A stretch of 64,000 nucleotides of DNA from CAWAPS01 sp963783945 (lineage in GTDB: Bacteria > Actinomycetota > Acidimicrobiia > Acidimicrobiales > Palsa-688), in assembly GCA_963783945.1 (NCBI GenBank), contig CAWAPS010000029.1, positions 248,001 through 312,000 of the forward strand. The letters are read 5' to 3'. The notes under the pieces were generated by a model. It did not search any database, was not told where the DNA came from, and was given only the letters and a program-made list of their open reading frames with translations. Both the position numbers and the translations under genes were made by a program. Positions 43,563-53,281 of the stretch are shown piece after piece (position 1 is the stretch's first letter; every line of letters begins with the position of its first letter).

Positions 43563-44621
43563 TGGGACTGCCCGAGCCCCGCCCGGATCTGGGCCTACGT
43601 GAGGGGTACCACTCGCCCCAGATCGACGTGGCGGTTCGGCTCAACACCAACGAGTCGCCCCTGCCCCCGCCGCCGGAATGGCTCGAGGCCCTGGCTGACG
43701 AGCTGCGTCGCATCGCGTTCAATCGGTACCCGGATCGCCAGGCGACCGAGTTGCGGGCCGCCCTCGCTGAGCTGCACCACGTGCAGCTCGACCAGGTTTT
43801 CTGCGCCAACGGTTCCAACGAGGTGCTGCAGTCGCTGTGCCTGGCCTACGGCGGCCCGGGGCGCTCCGTCGCCGTCTTCGAACCGACCTATGCGTTGCAC
43901 TCTCACATCGCCCACCTGACCGGTACCTCGGTGGTGGAAGGGGAGCGGCGCCCCGATTTTTCCCTGGATCTCGAGCGCGGTGGAGGACGTGGCCCGGTCC
44001 GCCGGCCCAGCCATCACGTTCCTCTGTTCGCCCAACAACCCGACCGGCCTGGCCGAGGATCAAGCGAACGTCCGGGCCGTCCTCGAGCTGGCTCCGGGCC
44101 TGGTCGTGGTGGACGAGGCCTACGGGCAGTTCGCCGACTGGTCGGCCCTGTCCCTCGTCGACGACGCCGTCCCGCTGGTGGTGACCCGAACCTTCTCCAA
44201 GACCTGGTCGATGGCCGCCGCCCGCCTTGGCTACCTGGTGGGCCCGGCGCCGGTGGTGGCGACGCTCGAACGGGTCGCCCTGCCCTACCATCTGGACGCG
44301 GTCAAGCAAGCGGCGGGCCGGCTCGCCGTCCGCTTCATCGGGCAAATGGAGCAGCGCGTCGGCCTCATCGTGCGGGAACGGCAGCGGATCCTGGCCGCTT
44401 TCGGTTCTCTGCCGCTCGAGGTTTGGCCGTCCCAAGCGAACTTCATCCTGTTCCGGCCCGAGCGGCGAAAAGGCGCCGAGGTATGGCAGGAGCTGCTCGA
44501 ACGGAGCATCCTGGTGCGCAACACGTCGTCGTGGCCCGGCCTTTCCGGATGCCTGAGGGTCACGGTGGGCACGCCCGAGGAAAACGACCTGTTCCTCGCC
44601 GCCCTCACGGAGATCCTCTGA
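43562..44621 (+). pseudogene. hisC: Histidinol-phosphate aminotransferase (HisC), single-base frameshift
   Basis: PLP aminotransferase converting imidazole-acetol phosphate to histidinol phosphate. The first part (VRLNTNESPLPPPPEW, FNRYPDRQATELRAAL, ANGSNEVLQ, FEPTYALHSHIA) ends at FSLDLE; the remainder (SPNNPTGLAEDQ, VVDEAYGQFADWS, TRTFSKTWSMAAARLGY with the PLP Lys) continues in another frame from about 43977. Deleting one base in GAGCGCG (43973-43979) gives D-L-D-A-V-E-D and a normal 352-aa protein. The rest of the operon is intact, so a sequence error or a very recent mutation is likely. ATG 43562 overlaps the hisD stop. Confidence 0.88.
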
Positions 44622-45229
44622 TGCCGGACAGCGGACGGCAGGCCGAGCGGCGGCGGGTGACCAAGGAGACGAGCATCGACGTGCGCCTCCGGATCGACGG
44701 GGAGGGGGCGGTGGCGGTGGACACCGGGCTCCCGTTCTTCGATCACATGGTCTCGCAGCTGGGTAAGCACGCCGGCTTCGACCTGTCGGTCCAGGCGGCC
44801 GGCGACCTGCACGTCGACGCTCACCATACGGTCGAGGACGTGGGGATCCTCCTGGGGGAATCCATCCGCGAAGCCCTGGGCGACAAGGCGGGAGTGCGGA
44901 GGTTCGCCTCTATCGACGTTCCGCTCGATGAGGCTTTGATCGCGGTCGCACTCGACCTCTCGGGCCGGCCCTATCTCAACTACGACGTGGACCCGGGCGC
45001 CGGCGGCGATGCCTTTCCCCTCGGTTCCCCGCCGTTCGACCCCCAGTTGGCCGAGGAGTTCTGGCGAGCTCTGGTCACCTCGGCGGCGATCACCCTGCAC
45101 GTCCGCATGATCTCCGGTCGCAACAGCCACCACATCCTCGAGGCCTCGTTCAAAGGGGTGGCGCGGGCTCTGCGGGACGCGGTGCGAGTGGAGGGCGGTG
45201 GGGTTCCGTCCACCAAGGGCACCCTTTGA
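44621..45229 (+). CDS. hisB: Imidazoleglycerol-phosphate dehydratase (HisB)
   Basis: Manganese-dependent dehydration of IGP. The 202-aa monofunctional protein has PFFDHMVSQLGKHAGFDL, DAHHTVEDVGI with metal His residues, RFASIDVPLDEAL, RPYL and NSHHILEASFKGVARALR with the second metal site. No N-terminal phosphatase domain, as usual in actinobacteria. ATG overlaps the hisC stop by one base. Confidence 0.96.
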   Translation: MPDSGRQAERRRVTKETSIDVRLRIDGEGAVAVDTGLPFFDHMVSQLGKHAGFDLSVQAAGDLHVDAHHTVEDVGILLGESIREALGDKAGVRRFASIDVPLDEALIAVALDLSGRPYLNYDVDPGAGGDAFPLGSPPFDPQLAEEFWRALVTSAAITLHVRMISGRNSHHILEASFKGVARALRDAVRVEGGGVPSTKGTL

Positions 45230-45846
45230 TCGCAGTTCTGGACTACGGGATCGGCAATCTCCGATCCGCCGAGAAGGCGCTGCAACGGCTGGGCTCTGAC
45301 GCCGTTTTGGTGTCGGACCCCGACGCCGCGGCCCGAGCGGCCGGTGTCGTCCTGCCCGGTGTCGGAAATTTCGGCCGGTGCATGGAGGCCCTACGGGCGA
45401 GCCGGCTCGATCGGGTGGTTCTCGACGCGGTGGCTGCGGGCAAGCCGTTCCTCGGCATATGCGTGGGCATGCAGATGCTCTACGAGGGTTCCGTCGAGTC
45501 TCCCGGCATCGATGGTCTCGGGTTGCTGCCGGGTGTGGTCCACCGGCTGCCCGACGGGGTCAAGCATCCGCAGATGCAATGGAACCGCCTCATCCCGGTG
45601 AGCGGCGCGGGTGGCGCGGGCGGCGAAGTCCCGCTGCTCCACGGCCTCGGGCCCGATCCGTGGATGTACTTCGTTCACTCCTACGCCCCCCCCGCGAGCG
45701 ATGAGGTGGTGGCCACCTGCGACTACGGAGGGTCGGTGGTGGCCGCCGTGGTGTCGGACCGGATCTGGGCGACCCAGTTTCATCCCGAGAAATCCGGCAC
45801 CACCGGGCTGGCCCTGCTCGCCAACTTCGTGGCAGCTGTCGGCTGA
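45226..45846 (+). CDS. hisH: Imidazole glycerol phosphate synthase, glutaminase subunit (HisH)
   Basis: Class I glutamine amidotransferase that feeds ammonia to HisF. The 206-aa protein has VLDYGIGNLRS, VLPGVGNFGRCM, the nucleophile Cys in FLGICVGMQMLYEGS and the His/Glu in ATQFHPEKSG. A TTG start overlaps the hisB stop (TTGA). Works with hisF, two genes downstream. Confidence 0.95.
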   Translation: MIAVLDYGIGNLRSAEKALQRLGSDAVLVSDPDAAARAAGVVLPGVGNFGRCMEALRASRLDRVVLDAVAAGKPFLGICVGMQMLYEGSVESPGIDGLGLLPGVVHRLPDGVKHPQMQWNRLIPVSGAGGAGGEVPLLHGLGPDPWMYFVHSYAPPASDEVVATCDYGGSVVAAVVSDRIWATQFHPEKSGTTGLALLANFVAAVG

Positions 45847-45849
45847 AAC

Positions 45850-46596
45850 GTGGAGTTCTTTCCGGCCATCGACCTGCGGGCGGGCCACTGTGTGCGGCTG
45901 GTGGAGGGCGACTTCGCCCAGGAGACGGTGTACGGGGACGATCCGGTCGCGGTGGCCCAGTCGTTCGTGGCGGCCGGCGCCCGCTGGATCCACGTGGTGG
46001 ATCTCGACGCGGCGCGCACAGGCGATCCGGTCAACCGGCCGGTCGTGGCCCGGATCGCCGACCGGATCGGGGGGGCGGCGCGGGTCCAGACGGGCGGCGG
46101 GGTGCGGACGGCCGACGACGCCGACTCCCTCCTCTCCGCCGGGGTGGCCCGGGTAGTGGTCGGGACGGCCGCGGTGGAGAACCCGGCGGTGGTCTCAGAG
46201 ATCGCACGGAGATGGCCCGGTGGGGTGGCGGTAGGACTGGATCACCGCAACGGCGAGGTCAGGCTCAGGGGCTGGACCGAAGCGGGGGGGCGGCAGGTGC
46301 TGGATCTCGTCGGGGAGGTCTCGGCTGCCGGGGCTTCGGCCGTGATCGTCACCGACATATCGCGGGACGGACGGCTGTCGGGCCCCGACGCCGACGGGCT
46401 CTCCGCCCTCCTGGCCGCTACCCCGACTCCAATCATCGCCTCGGGCGGGATCGGCGGCATCGAGGACGTGCGCCGGCTGGCGGGGTTGCGTTCTCCGGGT
46501 GGCCGGGCCCTGGCCGGCGTTATCGCGGGGCGGGCCATCTACGAGGGCCGGCTGGACCCGGCGGACGTCATCGCGGTCCTCGAGGGGGCCCGATGA
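45850..46596 (+). CDS. hisA: ProFAR isomerase (HisA)
   Basis: TIM-barrel isomerase of phosphoribosylformimino-AICAR phosphate. The 248-aa protein has FPAIDLRAGHCVRLVEGD with catalytic D8, IHVVDLDAARTGDPVN, QTGGGVRT, VGTAAVENP, VIVTDISRDGRLSGPD with the second Asp, and ASGGIGGIEDV. In many actinobacteria this gene is the dual PriA (HisA plus TrpF activity), but a separate trpF exists at 52586, so single function is likely here. GTG start, 3 bp after hisH. Confidence 0.93.
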   Translation: MEFFPAIDLRAGHCVRLVEGDFAQETVYGDDPVAVAQSFVAAGARWIHVVDLDAARTGDPVNRPVVARIADRIGGAARVQTGGGVRTADDADSLLSAGVARVVVGTAAVENPAVVSEIARRWPGGVAVGLDHRNGEVRLRGWTEAGGRQVLDLVGEVSAAGASAVIVTDISRDGRLSGPDADGLSALLAATPTPIIASGGIGGIEDVRRLAGLRSPGGRALAGVIAGRAIYEGRLDPADVIAVLEGAR

Positions 46597-46638
46597 GGAC
46601 GTTCCGGGTGGCCCGTTGGGGACGATCGGGGTGAGACC

Positions 46639-47412
46639 GTGAGGTCGGTCCGGGTCATCCCGTGCCTCGATGTCGATGCCGGCCGGGTGGTCAAGGGGGT
46701 CAACTTCCTCAACCTGCGCGACGCCGGCGACCCGGTGGAACTGGCCGCCCGCTACGACCAGGAAGGGGCCGATGAGCTGGTGTTCTACGACATCACGGCA
46801 TCGGCCGAGGCCCGCCACACCATCGTCGACGTGGTGGCCCGGACGGCCGAGCAGGTCTTCATTCCCCTGACCGTCGGGGGCGGGGTGCGAACCCTCGAGG
46901 ACGCCCGCCGCCTCCTCCGGGTCGGCGCCGACAAGGTGAGCGTCAACAGCGCGGCGGTCGGCGATCCCCGACTGATCGACGAGCTGTCGGACACCTTCGG
47001 CGCCCAGTGCGTGGTCCTCGGTATGGACGTGCGCCGCTCTGGATACGGCTACGAGGTGTACACCCACGGGGGCCGGCGGGCCACCGGGATCGATGCCATC
47101 GCCTGGGCCGTCGAGGCGGAGCGCCGGGGTGCCGGCGAGATCGTGCTCAACTCCATGGACCGCGACGGGACGAGAGAAGGCTTCGACATCGAACTAACGC
47201 GCGAGGTGGTCGACGCGGTCGGTATCCCCGTGGTGGCGAGCGGAGGCGTGGGCCGGCTGGAGCATCTGGTCGATGGGGCGCGGCGCGGACGGGCCGACGC
47301 GGTGCTGGCGGCTTCGATCTTCCATTTCGGGGAGGCGACAGTGGCCGAAGCCAAGGCGGCCATGGCGGCGGCCGGCGTGACCGTGCGGCCCCCGCCCGCC
47401 GCGTGTGACTAG
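46639..47412 (+). CDS. hisF: Imidazole glycerol phosphate synthase, cyclase subunit (HisF)
   Basis: TIM-barrel cyclase that closes the imidazole ring using ammonia from HisH and releases AICAR. The 257-aa protein has VIPCLDVDAGRVVKGVNF with D11, LTVGGGVRTLEDARRLL, GADKVSVNSAAV, LNSMDRDGTREGFD with the second Asp, and ASGGVGRLEHLVDG. GTG start. A 42-bp gap after hisA is the only break in the hisB-F run. Confidence 0.96.
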   Translation: MRSVRVIPCLDVDAGRVVKGVNFLNLRDAGDPVELAARYDQEGADELVFYDITASAEARHTIVDVVARTAEQVFIPLTVGGGVRTLEDARRLLRVGADKVSVNSAAVGDPRLIDELSDTFGAQCVVLGMDVRRSGYGYEVYTHGGRRATGIDAIAWAVEAERRGAGEIVLNSMDRDGTREGFDIELTREVVDAVGIPVVASGGVGRLEHLVDGARRGRADAVLAASIFHFGEATVAEAKAAMAAAGVTVRPPPAACD

Positions 47413-47415
47413 GTT
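47410..47415 (+). promoter_or_regulatory. Leaderless -10 element of the GroES-like gene
   Basis: TAGGTT overlaps the hisF stop codon (TAG 47410-47412) and is followed by six bases and ATG 47422. Confidence 0.5.
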
Positions 47416-47421
47416 TGAGAG

Positions 47422-47745
47422 ATGGACGGTGGGCCGAAGCAGGCGATACAGGTGCTCACAGACCGGGTCTTGGTGCAGATCCCGAGAAGCGAGGGCGAGC
47501 GAAAATCGCGGGCCGGGATCCTCATCCCGGCCACGGCGCAGGTGGCCCGGCGGCTGGCCTGGGCCGAGGTGGTTGCCACCGGCCCGCACGTACGAACGAT
47601 CAAGCCGGGGGACCAGGTTCTGTTCAACCCCGAGGACCGCTACGAAGTGGAGGTGCAGGGCGAGGACTACCTGATCCTCCGCGAGCGCGACATTCACGCC
47701 GTGGCCTCCGAACGGGTGGACGGCGGGACCGGCCTGTACCTGTAG
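47422..47745 (+). CDS. GroES/Cpn10-like protein within the his cluster
   Basis: Chaperonin-10-fold protein of 107 aa. It follows the GroES pattern: LTDRVLVQIP, a mobile-loop region RSEGERKSRAGILIPATA, EVVATGPHVRTIKPGDQVLFNPEDRYEVEVQGEDYLILRERDIHAV. The loop is short and charged compared with classical GroES, whose hydrophobic loop tip contacts GroEL. No groEL is adjacent. It may act with a remote GroEL or be a divergent paralogue. Predicted leaderless transcript. Confidence 0.82.
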   Translation: MDGGPKQAIQVLTDRVLVQIPRSEGERKSRAGILIPATAQVARRLAWAEVVATGPHVRTIKPGDQVLFNPEDRYEVEVQGEDYLILRERDIHAVASERVDGGTGLYL

Positions 47746-47827
47746 CAGTACCTGCAGAGCTGGCGCCGGAGGAGGGGCTGCCCGCCCGGGCTCCGGTAAT
47801 GCCGCCAGACTGGGCGCCCGACCCCCC

Positions 47828-47833
47828 TACCAT
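47828..47833 (+). promoter_or_regulatory. Leaderless -10 element of hisI
   Basis: TACCAT followed by TGGCTC (six bases) and ATG 47840; gives hisI-trpE an internal promoter. Confidence 0.5.
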
Positions 47834-47839
47834 TGGCTC

Positions 47840-48333
47840 ATGCCGGTAGCCGCACCCATCGACGCAACCCCCGAGCAGTTGGCGAAGGTCAGCTACACCG
47901 CCGACGGCCTGGTCGCCGCGATCGTGCAGGACCACCAGTCGGGTGACGTGCTCATGATGGCGTGGATGAATGCCGACACCCTGGCCGAAACCCTCGAAAC
48001 CGGGCGGACGGTGTTCTGGTCCCGCAGCCGTCGGGAGCGATGGCGCAAGGGCGACACGTCAGGCGACCGCCAGTGGGTGCGAGCGGCGTACTACGACTGC
48101 GACGGCGACGCGCTGCTATTCAGAGTCGAGCAGGAAGGAGCTGGGGCCTGCCACACGGGGGAAAGGTCGTGCTTCTACCGGGCCTTCGGAAGGACCGGGC
48201 CGACCGGGCCCGGCGGCGAGGCGACGAACCCAGAGTCCGCCGGCGCTAGGGGCGCCCCCTCGACCGCCGGGACCCCGGCGGGTCCCGCAACCGCCCCAAC
48301 CGGCACGGGAGTGCCTGCTCCCGGCGAGGGCCC

Positions 48334-48337
<4 letters not shown>
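47840..48337 (+). CDS. hisI: Phosphoribosyl-AMP cyclohydrolase (HisI)
   Basis: Zinc enzyme that opens the adenine ring of PR-AMP. The 165-aa protein has LVAAIVQDHQSGDVLMMAWMN, TVFWSRSRRERWRKGDTSG, DCDGDALLFRVEQEG with C87 and the metal Asp residues, and GACHTGERSCFYR with C104 and C111. It is monofunctional; HisE is separate and not in the window. After about residue 114 a 50-residue Gly/Pro/Ala/Thr tail has no family counterpart. Its stop overlaps trpE (GTGA). Confidence 0.94.
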
Positions 48338-49864
<1,527 letters not shown>

Positions 49865-49872
<8 letters not shown>

Positions 49873-50803
49873 CTCCTACGCCGCCTGGCTGGACCGCGAA
49901 GTCGTGTCCGTCATCGGCCCCCAGGCCGGCGACTACCTGCAGGGACAGCTGAGCCAGGACGTGGCCGCCATGCCCGACGGCGCAAGCAGCTGGTCTTGGC
50001 TCCTGGCCCCGACGGGCAAGGTCGACGCCCTGCTCCGGGTCAGCCGGCGCAGCCACACCGACTGGCTGCTCGACACCGACGCCGGCTGGGCGGACGTGGT
50101 CGCGGCCAGGCTCAACCGGTTCAAGTTGAGAACCAAGGTCGATGTGGAGGTCCTCCCGTGGCGGATCCTCGGCCTGCGGGGCCCGGGCGCAGCCGCAGCT
50201 GCCGCAGGGGAGGCTTCCGGAGGGGCCGCAGGGGCCGCTTCCGCAGGGGCCGCAGCGGCCGCCCGGATGTCCGGGCCATCCGGTGGAGATCCAGTCGACC
50301 CGGAAGCGGCCGGCGGCACGGTGGTGGACGCCTGGCCGGGAGTCGAGGGATTCGACGTGATCGGCCTGGAGCCGGCCGTGCCGGACGGGTGGCGGGTGGC
50401 GTCCCCCGGTGAGTACGAGGCCGAACGGATCACCGCCGGTATCCCCCGGATGGGGGCCGAGCTCTCGGACCGGACCATTCCCGGAGAGACCGGTCTGATC
50501 AGTATGACGGTGAGCTTCACGAAGGGTTGTTTCACCGGGCAGGAGCTGGTGGCGCGCGTCGACTCGCGCGGTGGCAACGTGCCCCGGCATTTGGTGGGGT
50601 TGAGCATGGCCGGTCCGGTGCAACCGGGCGACGAACTGGTTTCGGGAGAAAAGGCGGCCGGGGTGGTGACCAGCGCCGTCCCCAACCCATCCGGCGGGTG
50701 GGTCGGCCTGGGTTACCTGAAGCGGGGCTTCGATCCGCCTCTGCGCCTGGCGGCCGGGCCGGGAGGAACTGCCGTCGAAGCCCGGAGCCTGGGTGGCGCC
50801 TGA
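49865..50803 (+). CDS. ygfZ: Folate-binding YgfZ-family protein
   Basis: Tetrahydrofolate-binding GcvT-like protein that helps maintain certain Fe-S enzymes. The 312-aa protein has GDYLQGQLSQDVA, APTGKVDALLRV, LNRFKLRTKVDVEVL and the signature KGCFTGQELVARVDSRG near 218-234, whose Cys is family-typical. Between LGLRGPG and VVDAWPGVEGFDVIG a 40-residue Ala/Gly/Ser-rich insertion replaces the usual short loop. GTG start overlaps trpE by 8 bp. Confidence 0.92.
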
Positions 50804-51764
50804 CGGCAGGTGGGCACCCGGCGCCGGGGGGGCACGCACCGGCTTCGGGGTGCTGGTCCTGGCCGCGCTCTTCGTGCTGGCGGGCTGCAGCGGGGTGCAG
50901 ACCCTTTCGTTCCCCGACCCGCCGCCGACCAGGGCCGGCGGCGGCTCCCCTGTGCTTACCCTCCCGAACAACCTCTCCTCGGCGAACGAGCCGGCGGTAC
51001 CCGGCGCGTCCACCACCATCCCGGACAAGACCGGGCCCGGGGCGGCGGCCCTGAACGGCACCGTTCTCGGCCCGAACGGACCTGTCCCCGGGGCGACGGT
51101 AGAGGCGGACCGCATCGTCGGAGACGCCGTCGCCACCACCAAGACCACGACCGCGGCCGACGGTAGCTGGATCCTCGCTCACATAAGGGGAGGCCGATAC
51201 CGGGTGAGGGCCTGGCAGTCCCCGAGCCTCGCCCTCACTTCGCCGCAGATCGTGTTCCTGGCTTCCGGCCAGACAACGTCGTTGACCTTGCAGCTCACGT
51301 CCTTCACCGGACCGTCGGTAGCTCCGGCCATGACCCCTTCGAGCCCGCAGATCGGCGAGCTGACCAATCTGGTGGTGCAGGTCACCAACCCGACAGTCGG
51401 GCCGGACGGGGTCCTCCGCAACCCGGCGGACGCGGGCGTCAGCGTGACCCTGAGCGCCGGCCGGGGGTGGAAGATATACAACGGCAACCCGCAGACGACC
51501 GACGCCGACGGCCAGGTCCTCTTCGAGATCAGCTGTGCCGCGGCAGGTTCGGACCCACTGAGTGCGGCTGTCGCCTCGAGCCCGCCCGCCTCACTGCTCG
51601 ACCCGTTCTGCTCACCGCCTCCGACCACGACGACCTCCTCTACCAGCACGACCACCACCACAACCACCTTGCCCTGCCCCGCTGGGAGCGCCACCACCAC
51701 GTCGAGCCTCCCATCGCGGAAGTCGGTCCCGACGAGCGCGCCACCAGCCACTGCCCCGTGCTAG
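50793..51764 (+). CDS. Lipoprotein with carboxypeptidase-regulatory-like fold
   Basis: Secreted lipid-anchored protein. The 323-aa product has a signal peptide with hydrophobic core FGVLVLAALFVLAGC; LAGC is a good lipobox (Cys about 32), so it would be processed by LspA. A linker leads to ALNGTVLGPNGPVPGATVEAD..TTTAADGSWILAHIRGGRYRVRA, a CarboxypepD_reg/transthyretin-like beta-sandwich, then a second beta-rich region (VSVTLSAGRGWKIYN..DADGQVLFEISC). The C-terminus is Thr/Ser/Pro-rich. Function unknown. GTG start overlaps ygfZ by 11 bp. Confidence 0.82.
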   Translation: MAPDGRWAPGAGGARTGFGVLVLAALFVLAGCSGVQTLSFPDPPPTRAGGGSPVLTLPNNLSSANEPAVPGASTTIPDKTGPGAAALNGTVLGPNGPVPGATVEADRIVGDAVATTKTTTAADGSWILAHIRGGRYRVRAWQSPSLALTSPQIVFLASGQTTSLTLQLTSFTGPSVAPAMTPSSPQIGELTNLVVQVTNPTVGPDGVLRNPADAGVSVTLSAGRGWKIYNGNPQTTDADGQVLFEISCAAAGSDPLSAAVASSPPASLLDPFCSPPPTTTTSSTSTTTTTTTLPCPAGSATTTSSLPSRKSVPTSAPPATAPC

Positions 51765-51773
51765 GGCCGGGGG

Positions 51774-51779
51774 TAGGCT
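51774..51779 (+). promoter_or_regulatory. Possible -10 element of trpC
   Basis: TAGGCT nine bases before ATG 51789, giving a very short or absent leader. A trpCFBA promoter inside the cluster is plausible. No leader peptide rich in Trp is seen. Confidence 0.35.
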
Positions 51780-51788
51780 TGATCGGTC

Positions 51789-52586
51789 ATGGCCACATAC
51801 CTGGAGCGGATCCTGGCAGCCCACCGCCAGGCTGCAGCCGCTGACCGGCGCGATTTGAGTGTGCTGGCCGACCAGGCCCGGGCCGCCCTACCGGCGCGCC
51901 CGTTCGCGTCCGCGCTGCGCGGCGAAGACGGCGTGGCCGTCATAGCCGAGATCAAACGGGCCAGTCCGAGCCGTGGTCCACTCGCCCCTTCACTGGACCC
52001 GGCCGCCGTGGCCCGGTCATACCAGGCGGGCGGAGCGGCGTGCCTGTCGGTGCTCACCGACGAGAAGTTCTTCCGCGGCTCGGAGGCTGACCTGATGGAG
52101 GCCCGGGCTGCGACCGAACTTCCAGTGCTGCGAAAGGATTTCACCGTCGGCCCGGCTGACGTCTATGACGCCCGCCGTATGGGAGCCGACGCTGTTCTGC
52201 TCATTGCCGCCGCTCTCAGCCGGTCCGAGTTGGAGGAGCTGACCGGCCTGGCTGCCGCGGTTGGCCTGGCGGCGCTGGTCGAGGTGCACGACGAGCGCGA
52301 AGCCGAGACGGCCGTCGAGGTAGGAGCCGATCTGATCGGGGTCAACCAGAGGGACCTCGTGACCTTCGAGGTGGACCCGGCTCGGGCCGAGAGAGTGGCG
52401 AAGATCCTGCCGACCAGTGTGATCCGGGTAGCCGAGTCGGGGATCCGGGACGCGGGCGACATTCGCCGCCTGGCGGACGCCGGCTTCGACGCCGTGCTGG
52501 TGGGAGAGACACTCGTCACATCACCTGACCCGGCGGCGGCCGTGGCGGCCTTGCGCATCGCTTCGGCCCCGCCGGCTCGGGCCTGA
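51789..52586 (+). CDS. trpC: Indole-3-glycerol phosphate synthase (TrpC)
   Basis: TIM-barrel decarboxylating cyclase. The 265-aa protein has VIAEIKRASPSRGPL with the catalytic Lys, GGAACLSVLTDEKFFRGS, LPVLRKDFTVGPADVYDARRMGADAVLLI with the second Lys, VGVNQRDL-type GVNQRDLVTFEVD, and VAESGIRDAGDI. Its stop overlaps the trpF ATG by one base (TGATG). Confidence 0.97.
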   Translation: MATYLERILAAHRQAAAADRRDLSVLADQARAALPARPFASALRGEDGVAVIAEIKRASPSRGPLAPSLDPAAVARSYQAGGAACLSVLTDEKFFRGSEADLMEARAATELPVLRKDFTVGPADVYDARRMGADAVLLIAAALSRSELEELTGLAAAVGLAALVEVHDEREAETAVEVGADLIGVNQRDLVTFEVDPARAERVAKILPTSVIRVAESGIRDAGDIRRLADAGFDAVLVGETLVTSPDPAAAVAALRIASAPPARA

Positions 52587-53281
52587 TGTTCGTCAAGATC
52601 TGCGGCATCACCTCGGAGGACGACGCCCTACTGGCGGTCGCCATGGGTGCCGACGCCGTGGGCTTCGTGTTCGCGCCCTCACCGCGCCAGATCGCCCCCC
52701 AGGTCGCCGGCGACATAGTGAAGCGGCTGCCGCCCGAGATCGTGACCGTCGGGGTATTCAGGGACTCCGCCCCGCAACGAGTGCTGGACGTGGCCCACCA
52801 GGCCGGCCTCCGCGCCGTTCAGCTCCACGGGCGCGAGCCGCCCCAAACGTCGAGGTGGCTCAGCGCCAAGTTCCCGATGGTTATCCAGGCCTTCGCCGCC
52901 GGCGACGCCCGGGTGCGCCAAGCCGATGAATACGGGGCCCAGGTGATATTGCTCGACGCCCCCAACCCCGGTTCGGCCCAGGTCTTCGATTGGTCCCTAG
53001 CCGCGGAGGTTCCACCTGGCCACCGGGTGATGATCGCCGGCGGCTTGACCCCGTTCAACGTGGGAGCTGCGATCGCCCGTACCCGACCGTGGGCGGTCGA
53101 TGTCTCCTCGGGAGTCGAACGAGAGCCCGGCATCAAGGATCCCATCAAGCTCATGGAGTTCATAAAGGCCGCTCGCGGCGCAGCGGAAGCCCTCGAGTCC
53201 GAGTACGGCAACCGGGAGACAGACGAGAAGCGGGGGGGTTCGGACGGCCCGGAGCCCTACGACTGGCAGGAGGACCAGTGA
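52586..53281 (+). CDS. trpF: Phosphoribosylanthranilate isomerase (TrpF)
   Basis: TIM-barrel Amadori isomerase. The 231-aa protein has VKICGITSEDDALLAV with the catalytic Cys, ADAVGFVFAPSPRQIAP, VTVGVFRDS, AVQLHGREPP, ILLDAPNPGSAQVFDWSLA with the catalytic Asp, IAGGLTPFNVGAAI and AVDVSSGVEREPGIKDP. The C-terminal 25 residues are a charged extension. Dedicated TrpF is absent from mycobacteria and streptomycetes, so its presence is taxonomically informative. Overlaps trpB by 4 bp. Confidence 0.96.
   Translation: MFVKICGITSEDDALLAVAMGADAVGFVFAPSPRQIAPQVAGDIVKRLPPEIVTVGVFRDSAPQRVLDVAHQAGLRAVQLHGREPPQTSRWLSAKFPMVIQAFAAGDARVRQADEYGAQVILLDAPNPGSAQVFDWSLAAEVPPGHRVMIAGGLTPFNVGAAIARTRPWAVDVSSGVEREPGIKDPIKLMEFIKAARGAAEALESEYGNRETDEKRGGSDGPEPYDWQEDQ

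Noticed and set aside
43960..43990. Programmed frameshift in hisC
   Set aside because: No slippery heptamer, internal ribosome site or downstream structure is evident, and HisC is not known to use frameshifting.
45850..46596. Calling hisA the dual-function PriA
   Set aside because: A complete trpF is encoded nearby, so the dual role is not required; sequence alone cannot exclude it.
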